14,528 bases of DNA from Acidimicrobiales bacterium (GTDB lineage: Bacteria; Actinomycetota; Acidimicrobiia; Acidimicrobiales; Palsa-688). The notes beneath the pieces are model-generated. The model ran no database searches, was not told the DNA's origin, and saw only the letters and a list, made by a program, of their open reading frames with translations. Made by a program: the position numbers and the translations under genes. This document shows positions 1 through 6,724 of the stretch, in pieces; the first letter of the stretch is position 1, and the number at the start of each line of letters is the position of its first letter. The stretch spans positions 1 to 14,528 of the forward strand of contig JASHVH010000414.1 in assembly GCA_030039575.1 (NCBI GenBank), in the 5' to 3' direction.

Positions 1-111
1 GGCGTTCAGGAGCAGCACCGTGAGCAGGGCGCGCTCGCCCTCGCCGCCGAGGGCCACCGGCCCCCCGTCGTCACCGAGGACCAACAGCGGGCCGAGCAGG
101 TAGTAGCGCAT
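1..111 (-). CDS. AfsR/SARP-family transcriptional regulator, N-terminal fragment (cut by window edge)
   Basis: Only the first 37 codons lie in the window, read leftward from an ATG at 109-111. The translation begins MRYYLLGPLLVL and continues with a GGxGERALLTVLLLNA segment. This is the typical opening of BTAD/SARP regulators (pattern MxxxLLGPLxV...GGxKxRALLAxLLL), where it forms the first part of the OmpR-like winged-helix DNA-binding domain. A GGAGGG ribosome site sits just upstream of the ATG, supporting the start. The gene is divergent from the small secreted protein at 264, with about 150 bp between them. Members of this family usually activate secondary-metabolite or stress genes, but the target here cannot be seen because the rest of the gene is outside the window. 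Confidence 0.72.
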   Translation of the reverse strand, partial: MRYYLLGPLLVLGDDGGPVALGGEGERALLTVLLLNA

Positions 112-163
112 GCACCCTCCTCCGACGAGCCCGATCCTACGCCCCCGGGCCAGGCCGGCCGGC

Positions 164-181
164 CTGACGCCGGGGCGTCAG
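164..181. promoter_or_regulatory. 18-bp inverted repeat between divergent genes (possible operator)
   Basis: CTGACGCC and its exact reverse complement GGCGTCAG are separated by two bases. The site lies in the roughly 150-bp gap between the SARP regulator (leftward) and the small secreted protein (rightward). A symmetric site in a divergent promoter region suggests a regulator-binding site, possibly for the SARP protein or another regulator. No promoter boxes could be assigned with confidence. In such GC-rich DNA a chance hairpin is possible. Confidence 0.35.
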
Positions 182-263
182 CGGCCCGTAACGGGGCGGT
201 CAGCGGCTACCCGCAGCGTGAGAAGAGCACCGGCAACCGGCCGGTCACCACCAAGGAGCCAAC

Positions 264-551
264 ATGAACAACTCCCGCCGCCTCGCCACCCTCGGCGCCG
301 GCCTGGCCCTTTCGGCCCTGGCCTTCACCGCCACCGCCCCGGCCGCCTTCGCCATCATCCCCGGCCCGGCCCATCCCCCCACCGTCGCTGCCAAATATGT
401 CCCTCCGGCCCCCGTCACCGCCGGGCCATCAGTTGCCCGGCAGGCCCTCTCCAACGTCGGAGGCCACCACGCCCGCCACGAAGCCCGGCATCAGCCCGAC
501 CCCATCCCGGTCGCGCCGGCGGCTGGCCATACTGGCATAATTCCGGCCTGA
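264..551 (+). CDS. small secreted protein of unknown function
   Basis: A 95-residue protein with a clear Sec-type signal peptide. The positive N-terminus (NNSRR) is followed by a hydrophobic Ala/Leu core at about residues 8-22 and an AFA motif at 28-30, predicting cleavage before residue 31. The mature part of about 65 residues is rich in Pro, Ala and His, with no cysteines and no recognised domain. An AAGGAG ribosome site stands a few bases before the ATG at 264, which supports this start over the longer overlapping frame beginning at 110. The gene is divergent from the SARP regulator. Its function is unknown; the low-complexity mature part would fit an exported or cell-wall-associated peptide, but that is inference. 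Confidence 0.6.
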   Translation: MNNSRRLATLGAGLALSALAFTATAPAAFAIIPGPAHPPTVAAKYVPPAPVTAGPSVARQALSNVGGHHARHEARHQPDPIPVAPAAGHTGIIPA

Positions 552-761
552 TGGCGGGTTTCCTCTCGATGCAGGGGTGTCGGAGCCGAGCCGTGTGCAC
601 CAGCTAGCCGTCGCGTCGAGACCACCGGTGGGGGCCGAACATACGGAGCGGCACATGGGGAGCCAAGCTCTCTGCTCGTTCTCCCGGGCGCTTCACGGCC
701 CGGGGCCGCCCGCCGACCCGCCCGCAACGGCAGCGGCCGCGTGGTCATGGCTGTCTAGTCT

Positions 762-1565
762 GTGCCTGTGGCAGTCGGTGCCGACGCGGTGGCTACGGCC
801 CTAGCGGTTACCTGGGAGCATGTGTTCCAGGCGGTGCCGGCAGGTTGGGCCCGGCGCCGGGGAGGCGTGGTGGCCGGGGTAACGGGGGTAGCTCTCCCCA
901 CCCTCAACGGGGTGTGGCCCGAAAGCTCCGACCCTGACCCTGGTGCCGTCGTCGAGCTGCTCGAGGAGGTGGCTGCCACGGGGTTGCCTTACTGCCTGCA
1001 GTTGCGCCCGGGCGCCCGCCCAGGCTTGACGGGCCTGGCGCTCGCCAGAGGGATGGCGCCCGAAGAGCCGTTGCCGCTCATGCTGCTGGAGGGTACTGGC
1101 GCCCTTGGCGCCGTCGTCGCTGCGGATGGACTGGTCGTCCGCCAGCTGTCGCCGGACGAAGCCGGCACGCACGCGAGAGCGGCGGCCACCGGCTTCGAGG
1201 CCCCAGAAGCGCCCTTCCTGCAGTTCATCACCCCTTCGGTGCTGGCTTTACCAGGGGTGCGCTGTTACCTGGGAGAGGTCGATGGCGAGCCGGTCACCAC
1301 CGGCATGGGGGTCAGCGTCGGCCCTTTTGTCGGCATCTTCAACATCGCCACCGCGCCAGTCCACCGGGGCAGGGGCTACGGGGCGGCCGTCACTGCCCGC
1401 GCCGTCACCGATGGCCTGGCCGCCGGCGCCCAGTGGTCCTGGCTACAGTCGAGCGCGCCAGGCCACAGCCTTTACCGGCGCCTCGGTTTCAGGGACATCG
1501 AAAGTTGGGGCGTCTGGCTAAGCACCGCGGGCGGTACGCTCGACAAACCGCCCAGGTCGCCTTGA
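762..1565 (+). CDS. GNAT-family N-acetyltransferase
   Basis: A 267-residue protein whose C-terminal half (about 125-255) has the GNAT fold signature. A strand GIFNIATAPVHRGRGYGAA (191-209) carries the acetyl-CoA pyrophosphate loop in the form H-R-G-R-G-Y-G-A, followed by a helix (TARAVTDGLAAGA). Next comes WLQSSAPGHSLYRRLGF (227-243), the usual 'YxxxGF' end of motif B. The N-terminal half is poorly conserved and probably contributes to substrate binding, so the substrate cannot be named. The start is uncertain. The frame opens with GTG at 762 and has another GTG at 768, and neither has a Shine-Dalgarno sequence. A TAGTCT (756-761) just upstream could be a -10 box for a leaderless message starting at 768. 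The gene is alone on this strand. Confidence 0.75.
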   Translation: MPVAVGADAVATALAVTWEHVFQAVPAGWARRRGGVVAGVTGVALPTLNGVWPESSDPDPGAVVELLEEVAATGLPYCLQLRPGARPGLTGLALARGMAPEEPLPLMLLEGTGALGAVVAADGLVVRQLSPDEAGTHARAAATGFEAPEAPFLQFITPSVLALPGVRCYLGEVDGEPVTTGMGVSVGPFVGIFNIATAPVHRGRGYGAAVTARAVTDGLAAGAQWSWLQSSAPGHSLYRRLGFRDIESWGVWLSTAGGTLDKPPRSP

Positions 1566-1737
1566 CATTTTCGACTGCTGAGCTCCATTTTGCCCCACGT
1601 GTTGCCGCCGCCGGGGCGAGGTGTCGCGCCGCGTTGGTCGAACCGCCGAGCGGCGAGAAGGTCCCAGCGGTTCCCGGATCACGCTGGGTGACGGCACGTC
1701 GGTGCGCAGTGACTGACCCGACGTCGAGGCACGGCTC

Positions 1738-2152
1738 TCAAGCTTCTTCAGGCAGGAGGTCGTCTTTTTCCCCACCTGCTGAGCGCGTTCGGCGCCGGTC
1801 GGGTGGAGGTGGTCCCGGGTCAGGCCAGCAGTCAGCCTCCGGCGGGGTTGTGACCGACAGCTGCTCCAGCTCGGCCAGCAGCGCGTGCAGGCGGCGGGAG
1901 CTCTCCGCCCAGGGACGGTAGCGCTCGAACTGCTCCTCGCCGCCTCGTGTTCAGCGACCAAATGCGAGTTCTCGTTCGGCCTGGCGCCTGGTGCCATGGA
2001 AGGTCGCCTGCCGATGCCGGACTCGTCCGGTCGAGTCCCGGCCGACGTAGATCCGCAGTTCCCACACGTTCAGCGGTGGTTTTCCAGCCGGATGCTGCCA
2101 GCACGCTGCTACCCCCGGTCGCCGGGCTTGTTGGGCATCCTGTTTGGCATTT
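1738..2152 (-). pseudogene. decayed tyrosine recombinase/integrase remnant beside tRNA-Thr
   Basis: On the minus strand a frame running from about 2090 to 1951 encodes GKPPLNVWELRIYVGRD, then TGRVRHRQATFHGTRRQAERELA. This matches the arm-binding N-terminus of actinophage-type tyrosine integrases (pattern WxVRVYVGRDxxTGRxRxxSxTxxGTKREAERxLA). The frame then meets a TGA at 1951-1953. Removing one A from the AAA at 1960-1962 instead gives ...ELALVAEHEA, which is the expected integrase continuation, so a one-base insertion is likely. A candidate start (MPNKPGDRG) near 2145 is in another frame. After the TGA the original frame stays open to 1738 with strong coding character (FERYRPWAESSRRLHALLAELE), but I do not recognise that part. 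The core and catalytic domains are absent. The remnant points away from the 3' end of tRNA-Thr, as expected for an element integrated there. Confidence 0.55.
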
Positions 2153-2219
2153 CCGGAGAAAGTTTACGACGCAGCTGACCACCAACAGAATGTGGCCTTT
2201 AAACTGGGATCTTGGCGGG

Positions 2220-2292
2220 AGCCCGAGAGCGGAATCGAACCGCTGACCTACGCATTACGAGTGCGTTGCTCTGCCGTCTGAGCTACTCGGGC
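2220..2292 (-). tRNA. tRNA-Thr (anticodon CGT)
   Basis: A 73-base cloverleaf on the minus strand. The acceptor arms GCCCGAG and CTCGGGC pair perfectly, with discriminator U at 2220. The D stem is GCTC/GAGC. The anticodon stem ACGCA/TGCGT encloses the loop CTCGTAA with anticodon CGT (2257-2259), which reads ACG Thr codons. The T arm is AGCGG-TTCGATT-CCGCT. The 3' CCA is not encoded, because the bases after the discriminator are CCC. A decayed integrase fragment begins about 70-130 bp beyond the 3' end, consistent with use of this tRNA as an integration target. Confidence 0.93.
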
Positions 2293-2620
2293 TTGACCTG
2301 CCATTTTGATCTTCAGTCCATGCGAGCTTACACCTCTCGGACATATGTGGTTCCGTATCGAAAAATTCTCACTCTGCCGCATTTTCTAGTCGGTTGTTCC
2401 GCGCTGGTGCCGACCCTGGGAGGGCGCTGTTATTGGTCGCGATAACCGCCGTGCGGCGCAGACTGGCTTGAGCACTCCCGCCTGACCCGAGGTGCGGGTG
2501 GGACACTATGCGAGCCTGAAAACGGCCCAGACGACGTAATTGGCGCGAGATGACAGCGCCGTCTGTGGCGTTGACCGAGCCTACGGCTCGAGCTCCTATA
2601 CGCTCCCGATCAAGCCGGGT
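2293..2620. other. gene-free stretch between tRNA-Thr and the alpha/beta hydrolase
   Basis: About 330 bases with no convincing gene. The first 110 bases or so, upstream of the tRNA, are noticeably AT-richer than the surroundings. The short frames here lack coding character, and those overlapping the tRNA (such as one starting at 2212) are artefacts. Two small hairpins can be drawn: ACCCG/CGGGT near 2490-2510, and CGAGCC-TAC-GGCTCG at 2576-2590 beyond the hydrolase stop. Neither has a T tract. Confidence 0.6.
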
Positions 2621-3325
2621 TCACGACAGCTTGTGGACTGCCGTCATGACCACCTCGGCGACCTCCTTGGGGTGCGAGATCATAACTACGTGCGAAGCCC
2701 CGTCGACCTCTGTCACCGTAGCGCCCATGCGGTCGTAGCTGAAGCGGTGTACGCCGGGGTCAATACACCTGTCGGCGGTCCCGAATATCCCCCAGACCGG
2801 ACGGCTGCGCCAGGCCGGGGTTGACGCCGCCTCAGTGAGAGCCACGCCGGCCAAGGGTCGCTGGGAGATGGCGTAAAACGCTGCATCAGCGTCTGGTACG
2901 TCGGCGCAGAACGACTCGTGGAAACCCTGAGGTGCGAGCGTGAACTCCTTGCCGCCATCAGGCAAGTCGTGCTGCACTATGTAGGGGATGATCCCCGGCG
3001 GGGGGAACTTGGACTGGAGGTCTGTCAGGTTCTCACCTTCGTCGGGAGCGAACCCGGAGATGTAGACCAGGCCGACCACGTTGTCAGCCGTGCCGGCCGC
3101 GGTGATGACCGAGCCGCCGTAGGAGTGGCCGACGAGCAGGACCGGCCCGTCTATCTCTTTGATGACGCCTTTCAGGTACTCGCCGTCGCCACCGGTCAAA
3201 CCCCGCAGCGGGTTCGGGGGGGCGATGACCTTCACGTCTTCGCTCAGCAGCTGGTCATATAGAGCACGAAGACTTGATGCGTCAGCGAAGGCGCCGTGGA
3301 CAAGGACGATGGTTGGACCAGCCAT
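2621..3325 (-). CDS. alpha/beta-fold hydrolase (esterase-like)
   Basis: A 234-residue protein with a complete alpha/beta-hydrolase core. IVLVHGAFADASS (6-18) is the oxyanion-hole loop. GHSYGG (66-71) carries the nucleophile Ser68. GTADRCIDP (182-190) supplies the likely acid Asp185, and GASHVVMISHP (209-219) supplies His212. The short cap and the AFADASS sequence fit the small cytoplasmic esterase/salicylate-esterase-like branch; the substrate is unknown. I prefer the ATG at 3323-3325 over the GTG three codons upstream, because a GAGAGG ribosome site lies about 8 bases before the ATG and overlaps the GTG. There is no signal peptide. The gene is divergent from the DNA glycosylase at 3507. A possible promoter lies at 3359-3387. 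Confidence 0.85.
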   Translation of the reverse strand: MAGPTIVLVHGAFADASSLRALYDQLLSEDVKVIAPPNPLRGLTGGDGEYLKGVIKEIDGPVLLVGHSYGGSVITAAGTADNVVGLVYISGFAPDEGENLTDLQSKFPPPGIIPYIVQHDLPDGGKEFTLAPQGFHESFCADVPDADAAFYAISQRPLAGVALTEAASTPAWRSRPVWGIFGTADRCIDPGVHRFSYDRMGATVTEVDGASHVVMISHPKEVAEVVMTAVHKLS

Positions 3326-3358
3326 GGAAGCCACCTCTCTTTATCTAGCCGTACCGAA

Positions 3359-3387
3359 CGTTTAGCGCGTCTGTGACGTCGGGTCAA
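3359..3387 (-). promoter_or_regulatory. possible promoter of the alpha/beta hydrolase gene
   Basis: On the minus strand TTGACC (3387-3382) is followed after exactly 17 bases by TAAACG (3364-3359). Transcription would start near 3351, about 26 bases before the hydrolase ATG. The -35 box matches the consensus at five of six positions, but the -10 box is weak, so this is tentative. Confidence 0.33.
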
Positions 3388-3506
3388 GAGCCGGCTTGTT
3401 CAGGTGCGTCGGTTTGCGCTTGCCAGAAGATCTGCAGAGCACATCGACGCGGTGACAACGGTAGGCCGTGCGTAACCGGCCGGGATGAGCGAAGCTAGAG
3501 GGCCTC

Positions 3507-4142
3507 ATGGCAGCGCGCATTGAGGAGATCCGTGCGGGGCTTGCCTATTTGCGTACGGCCGACCCGGTGCTTGCCGAGCTGATCGACCGCCGTCCCGATT
3601 TCGACCCCGACGTATTTATCCGGAGGCTGCCTGTCATGGACCTGTTCGGTGCGTTGATTTTCCAGGTGATCGGGCAGCAGATCTCGGTAGCCGCGGCGAC
3701 TGCAATTTTTGCGCGCCTCACCGAGCGGTTCGGCGGTCGGGTGCCGGGCCCCGGCGAGCTGGCGGCTGTCGACCCAGGGACTCTGCACGATCTCGGGCTG
3801 TCCCGCCGGAAGGCCGCTACCGTCGTGGATCTGGCGCAACGCTTCAGCGACGGGCGCCTGTCCGAGGCCGAGCTGCGCGAGCTGCCTGACCAAGAGGTCA
3901 TCAGGCGCCTCACCGAGGTAAAGGGGATCGGCGCCTGGACCGTGCAGGGCGCGCTCCTAATCGCTCTGCACCGGCCCGATGTCATCCGCACTGACGACTT
4001 AGCCCTGCGCCGCGCGGTCAAGGCGCGCTACGGCCTCGATCATCTCCCGGGCCCCGCCGAGGTGGCTGACCTAGCCGAAGACTGGACGCCCTACAGGAGC
4101 CTCGCCTCAAGCCTGCTGCTGGCCGCCGCGAGATCGAGCTGA
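3507..4142 (+). CDS. DNA-3-methyladenine glycosylase II-like (HhH-GPD base excision repair)
   Basis: A 211-residue protein of the helix-hairpin-helix GPD superfamily. The segment LIFQVIGQQISVAAATAIFARL (50-71) is the typical first conserved helix (the 'QQIS' signature of AlkA-type enzymes). LTEVKGIGAWTVQGALLIAL (135-154) is the HhH motif, with the K-G-I-G-A-W-T hairpin that grips the DNA backbone. VIRTDDLALRRAV (159-171) carries the catalytic Asp, most likely D164. It would excise alkylated purines such as 3-methyladenine. It lacks the N-terminal domain of E. coli AlkA, as is usual for the shorter actinobacterial and archaeal versions. There is no iron-sulfur cysteine cluster. The start ATG has AGAGGG a few bases upstream. 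It appears to be a single-gene unit, and there is no sign of an adaptive-response partner nearby. Confidence 0.85.
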   Translation: MAARIEEIRAGLAYLRTADPVLAELIDRRPDFDPDVFIRRLPVMDLFGALIFQVIGQQISVAAATAIFARLTERFGGRVPGPGELAAVDPGTLHDLGLSRRKAATVVDLAQRFSDGRLSEAELRELPDQEVIRRLTEVKGIGAWTVQGALLIALHRPDVIRTDDLALRRAVKARYGLDHLPGPAEVADLAEDWTPYRSLASSLLLAAARSS

Positions 4143-4250
4143 CTCACCTCAAATGCGACCTGGAGACAGCGCCTGGTTGGCGCCATGGCTTGTCCTTGTT
4201 TTCCAGGCCCTCGTTTGCGGACCGACGGGTGCCATGCTCCGCCATGCTGC

Positions 4251-4366
4251 TCAGGACAACACCCATGCGGCACTCACATCCAACTGCACCACTGCAAACC
4301 CGAGGCTCGCAGCGATCAGCGTTATCCGCAGTCGCCGGATGTCGCTTCCATTGAAATTGATTTCAT
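4251..4366 (-). pseudogene. remnant of an MFS (DHA2-type) transporter gene, N-terminus only
   Basis: On the minus strand an AAGGAG site (4380-4375) stands 8 bases before an ATG at 4366, but this frame closes after 14 codons. In the next frame the text reads IRRLRITLIAASLGFAVVQL, then DVSAAWVLS and a TGA (4251-4253). The stretch LIAASLGFAVVQLDVS resembles the first membrane helix of DHA2-family drug exporters (pattern LLAxSLGxFVVxLDxTVVNVALP) and breaks where that motif should continue. I infer a frameshifted and truncated transporter gene of which only the leader and about 30 residues remain. The match is short, so this is uncertain. It lies in the 282-bp gap between two convergent genes, which is otherwise empty. 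Confidence 0.38.
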
Positions 4367-4424
4367 CCGCTCGACTCCTTGCCAGGCGCCAGTGATCGCC
4401 GCCACCTTCCGCAGCCCGACGGGC

Positions 4425-5219
4425 TTACCCGACCAGATAGGTCTCATAAACCACGCCAGTGGGCTGCCGGCCGCCGACGCTGATGAAGACCCCTTTGTTC
4501 AGCCAGTCAAACTCAGGTACGGCCGTTTCGATCTGCGTCGCCGTACGGAAGACGTATTCGCTTGCATCGACGTTCTCGCCCTGGGCGAGGCGGGCCAGAA
4601 CTTCCGGGCTGCCGTGACGTACCCCGTTCGCCCGAACGTAGAGGAGGGACCCGTCGTCGGTCTGCAGCGTGTAGCGGAGGTCAGCCAGTGCCGTGCCGTC
4701 CGGTTGGACGATCTGCCAGTCCGCGGCGGCCTCGGGTAGGAGGCGGCCGCTCATGTCAGGGCCGGTGAACGTCCCGCCGGACAGCGGCACAATACGGCGG
4801 TGGCCGGCGGGGATTTCGCCAACGTCTATGGGTTGGCCCAGGGTCGCCTGCAGGCGGTAGACGAGCGTGAACCGCGGCGCCGGGAGCGGGCCTCTCGCTG
4901 CCGGGTTGCCGGCTTGGGTCGTCGCCTGCTCCGCTTGGGGGTCGTTCGGGTGGGGACCGAGGGGCGTGACGGTGGTCTTCATCCAGTCGTGCAGCGGCAG
5001 CGCGCTGAGCAAACCCGTCAACTCTGTTTCGCTGTCGGCGCGGTATAGGCCTAGCACCGTCGTCTCGCCCGTCGGGACCGGTCGCTTCCACACACGTACA
5101 AGGTGGCCTTCGCGCTGCAGCTGCGCGGCGGCGGTCGCCTCGGCATGCTCCCGGGCTGCCACGTCGGGCTCCGGAGTCCCATCCGGGACCTCGATGGTAA
5201 ACTCGACCAAGAACTCCAC
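4425..5219 (-). CDS. muconolactone isomerase-like / DUF3237 fusion protein
   Basis: A 264-residue two-domain protein. Residues 1-92 (MEFLVEF..., ...HLVRVWKRP..., ...ELTGLLSALPLHDWMKTTVTPLGPHP) follow the muconolactone delta-isomerase pattern: MxFLVxxxV, RxWR, ELxxLLxxLPLxxYMxxxVTPLxxHP. That family isomerises a lactone in the beta-ketoadipate pathway. After a Pro/Ala/Gln linker (93-112), residues 113-264 form a DUF3237 (UPF0311) domain with repeated beta-strand pattern and the motif PEFDWLN near 235-241. The same motif occurs in the stand-alone DUF3237 protein at 9540. The start is GTG, only 5 bases after the stop of the DUF4331 gene and without a good ribosome site, so translational coupling is likely. 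Whether it is a catabolic isomerase or only uses the fold is unknown. Confidence 0.75.
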   Translation of the reverse strand: MEFLVEFTIEVPDGTPEPDVAAREHAEATAAAQLQREGHLVRVWKRPVPTGETTVLGLYRADSETELTGLLSALPLHDWMKTTVTPLGPHPNDPQAEQATTQAGNPAARGPLPAPRFTLVYRLQATLGQPIDVGEIPAGHRRIVPLSGGTFTGPDMSGRLLPEAAADWQIVQPDGTALADLRYTLQTDDGSLLYVRANGVRHGSPEVLARLAQGENVDASEYVFRTATQIETAVPEFDWLNKGVFISVGGRQPTGVVYETYLVG

Positions 5220-5224
5220 GGTCG

Positions 5225-6199
5225 TTAAGGATGAGGCATCCCGAGAAACGGGAACATGGCCATCAAATCATCGTGTGGTTTGATCGATTGAGGACTGGCC
5301 TGTCCATGCACCATGAAAATCATGCGAGCCGAGAAAACGTCGTCGGTCGGGACCCTGCCGTTGGGGTAGTGGGCCGGCACGGTACCGTCATAGTGGAGGA
5401 TATCGGGCAGCAGGGTGAGCGCCGCAGTCGTGGCTTCGTCCGGTGAATAACCATGCCGCCGCAGGGTTTCCGACAGAGGCTCCAGGTGTTTCTTCACGTC
5501 GTCGACCGGGTCGGTGGCGTTGAACTCGTCCTTGATGTTGTTCGGGTTGAGGATCGGGTTGAAGGAAGGGTTTCCCTCCCGGTCCATCTGGACCAGCGTG
5601 CCGTCGCGGCGCAGGCTGAGGGTGATCCACACTCCGATCTGCGGGCCCGGGCCGAGCAGGTCGTTGGGTACCTCCAAGGCGATGGACAGTATGTTCGCGC
5701 TGCCGAACGTGTCTGTCCCCGTCCACTGGAAGTCCCCTTTTTCCCCGTCGATTAGCCAGTGCAAGACACCGTCGGCATCGGCGAAAAAGGGGTCGCTTCG
5801 TTCGCCGATGAACAGCCGGCAGGGGCCCGCCTGGACCGGCGTGGCCGTGGCACCAAAGCTGACCGGGGTAGCCTCTATAAGGATTTCACCCGAAGGCTCG
5901 CGCTTCCGGGCGTCGGCACCGGTGGCGTAATAGGCTGTGCCAGTTTGCCGCCCGTCTTCGAGCGAGGAGAAGGTGAAGCTGAAGGCTACGTCCGGCAACG
6001 CATCCCCGTTGTTGTCAATGTTGAACCTATGAACCGCGTCGGGGTGAAACCCGTCCCCCATCATGAACGGGTTCGAGTCCATGATCAACACTGTCCGATC
6101 GGGGTTATCTGGCGCGGCGAATACGAACAGGTCTGTAAGATCCAAACGGGCGTCGCCGCCGGGCGGTTTGAGGTTGGCGGCACTGAAGTGGTTAGACAT
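5225..6199 (-). CDS. DUF4331-family protein
   Basis: A 324-residue protein resembling the DUF4331 family. It opens MSNHFSAANLKPPGGDARLD with LTDLFVF following, and shows RTVLIMDSNPFM, GFHPDAVHRFNIDNNGD, IGVWITLSLRRDG and a C-terminal VFSARMIFMVHGQASPQSIKP. Family members share the opening 'SxHxxxP...LDLTDLYVF' and a late 'VxSxxxNxxxPxxxKP' segment. The biochemical role of the family is not established. There is no signal peptide, so this copy is cytoplasmic. The start at 6199 is fixed by an AAAGGAG site a few bases upstream; the frame is open a further 104 codons, but that stretch lacks family similarity and overlaps the truncated hydrolase. It begins 40 bases after that hydrolase fragment and is followed 5 bases later by the isomerase/DUF3237 fusion, forming one operon. 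Confidence 0.8.
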   Translation of the reverse strand: MSNHFSAANLKPPGGDARLDLTDLFVFAAPDNPDRTVLIMDSNPFMMGDGFHPDAVHRFNIDNNGDALPDVAFSFTFSSLEDGRQTGTAYYATGADARKREPSGEILIEATPVSFGATATPVQAGPCRLFIGERSDPFFADADGVLHWLIDGEKGDFQWTGTDTFGSANILSIALEVPNDLLGPGPQIGVWITLSLRRDGTLVQMDREGNPSFNPILNPNNIKDEFNATDPVDDVKKHLEPLSETLRRHGYSPDEATTAALTLLPDILHYDGTVPAHYPNGRVPTDDVFSARMIFMVHGQASPQSIKPHDDLMAMFPFLGMPHP

Positions 6200-6239
6200 G
6201 GTGGCTCCTTTCAGGCGAGGAATTTCGCGAGTTGGGTGT

Positions 6240-6524
<285 letters not shown>

Positions 6525-6543
6525 TTACCGGCTTGACCGTTGC

Positions 6544-6660
6544 ACCCGTAAGTACCCTGGTCTCGCCCGGGATCTGACCAACGGGCCGCGATCGTGCCGC
6601 TCGCCGATTACGAGGTTGCAAGGCGGACACTGAGACTGGACAACTTACGGGTCGACCCGT
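6544..6660. promoter_or_regulatory. divergent control region with 14-bp palindrome and 10-bp inverted repeat
   Basis: Between the minus-strand DUF4331 operon and the LAL regulator, ACGGGTCGACCCGT (6647-6660) is a perfect 14-bp palindrome. Overlapping it, ACTTACGGGT (6643-6652) is the exact reverse complement of ACCCGTAAGT at 6544-6553, 89 bases away. The shared ACCCGT unit thus occurs three times in the 278-bp divergent gap. This is the expected arrangement for a regulator bound at several half-sites, and the LAL protein at 6725 is the obvious candidate. No clear -35/-10 pair was found. Confidence 0.5.
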
Positions 6661-6724
6661 CCAAGCCATACCTTTCCTCGCGTCGAAGCGATGAGGGTCA
6701 TTACCGTCCCTGGTCTTCGCCACC

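Noticed and set aside
153..164. GGCCGGCCGGCC palindrome
   Set aside because: A simple GGCC repeat expected by chance in DNA of this composition.
110..607. 165-codon plus-strand frame over the small secreted protein
   Set aside because: It is Pro/Arg-rich low-complexity sequence with no ribosome site; the overlapping frame at 264 has a ribosome site and a signal peptide.
1518..1997. 159-codon minus-strand frame
   Set aside because: Mostly out-of-frame Arg/Ser-rich text. Only its first part (LVAEHEA) is meaningful, as the shifted continuation of the integrase remnant, so it is treated within that pseudogene.
2212..2445. 77-codon plus-strand frame beginning with AGARERNRTADL
   Set aside because: It is the well-known spurious translation across the complement of a tRNA gene.
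2576..2590. hairpin CGAGCC-TAC-GGCTCG as terminator of the alpha/beta hydrolase gene
   Set aside because: It is a perfect 6-bp stem beyond the stop, but with no T tract and only moderate stability; not enough to call a terminator.
4413..4425. short hairpin AGCCC-GAC-GGGCT at the end of the isomerase/DUF3237 gene
   Set aside because: The stem is only five base pairs, overlaps the stop codon and lacks a T tract.
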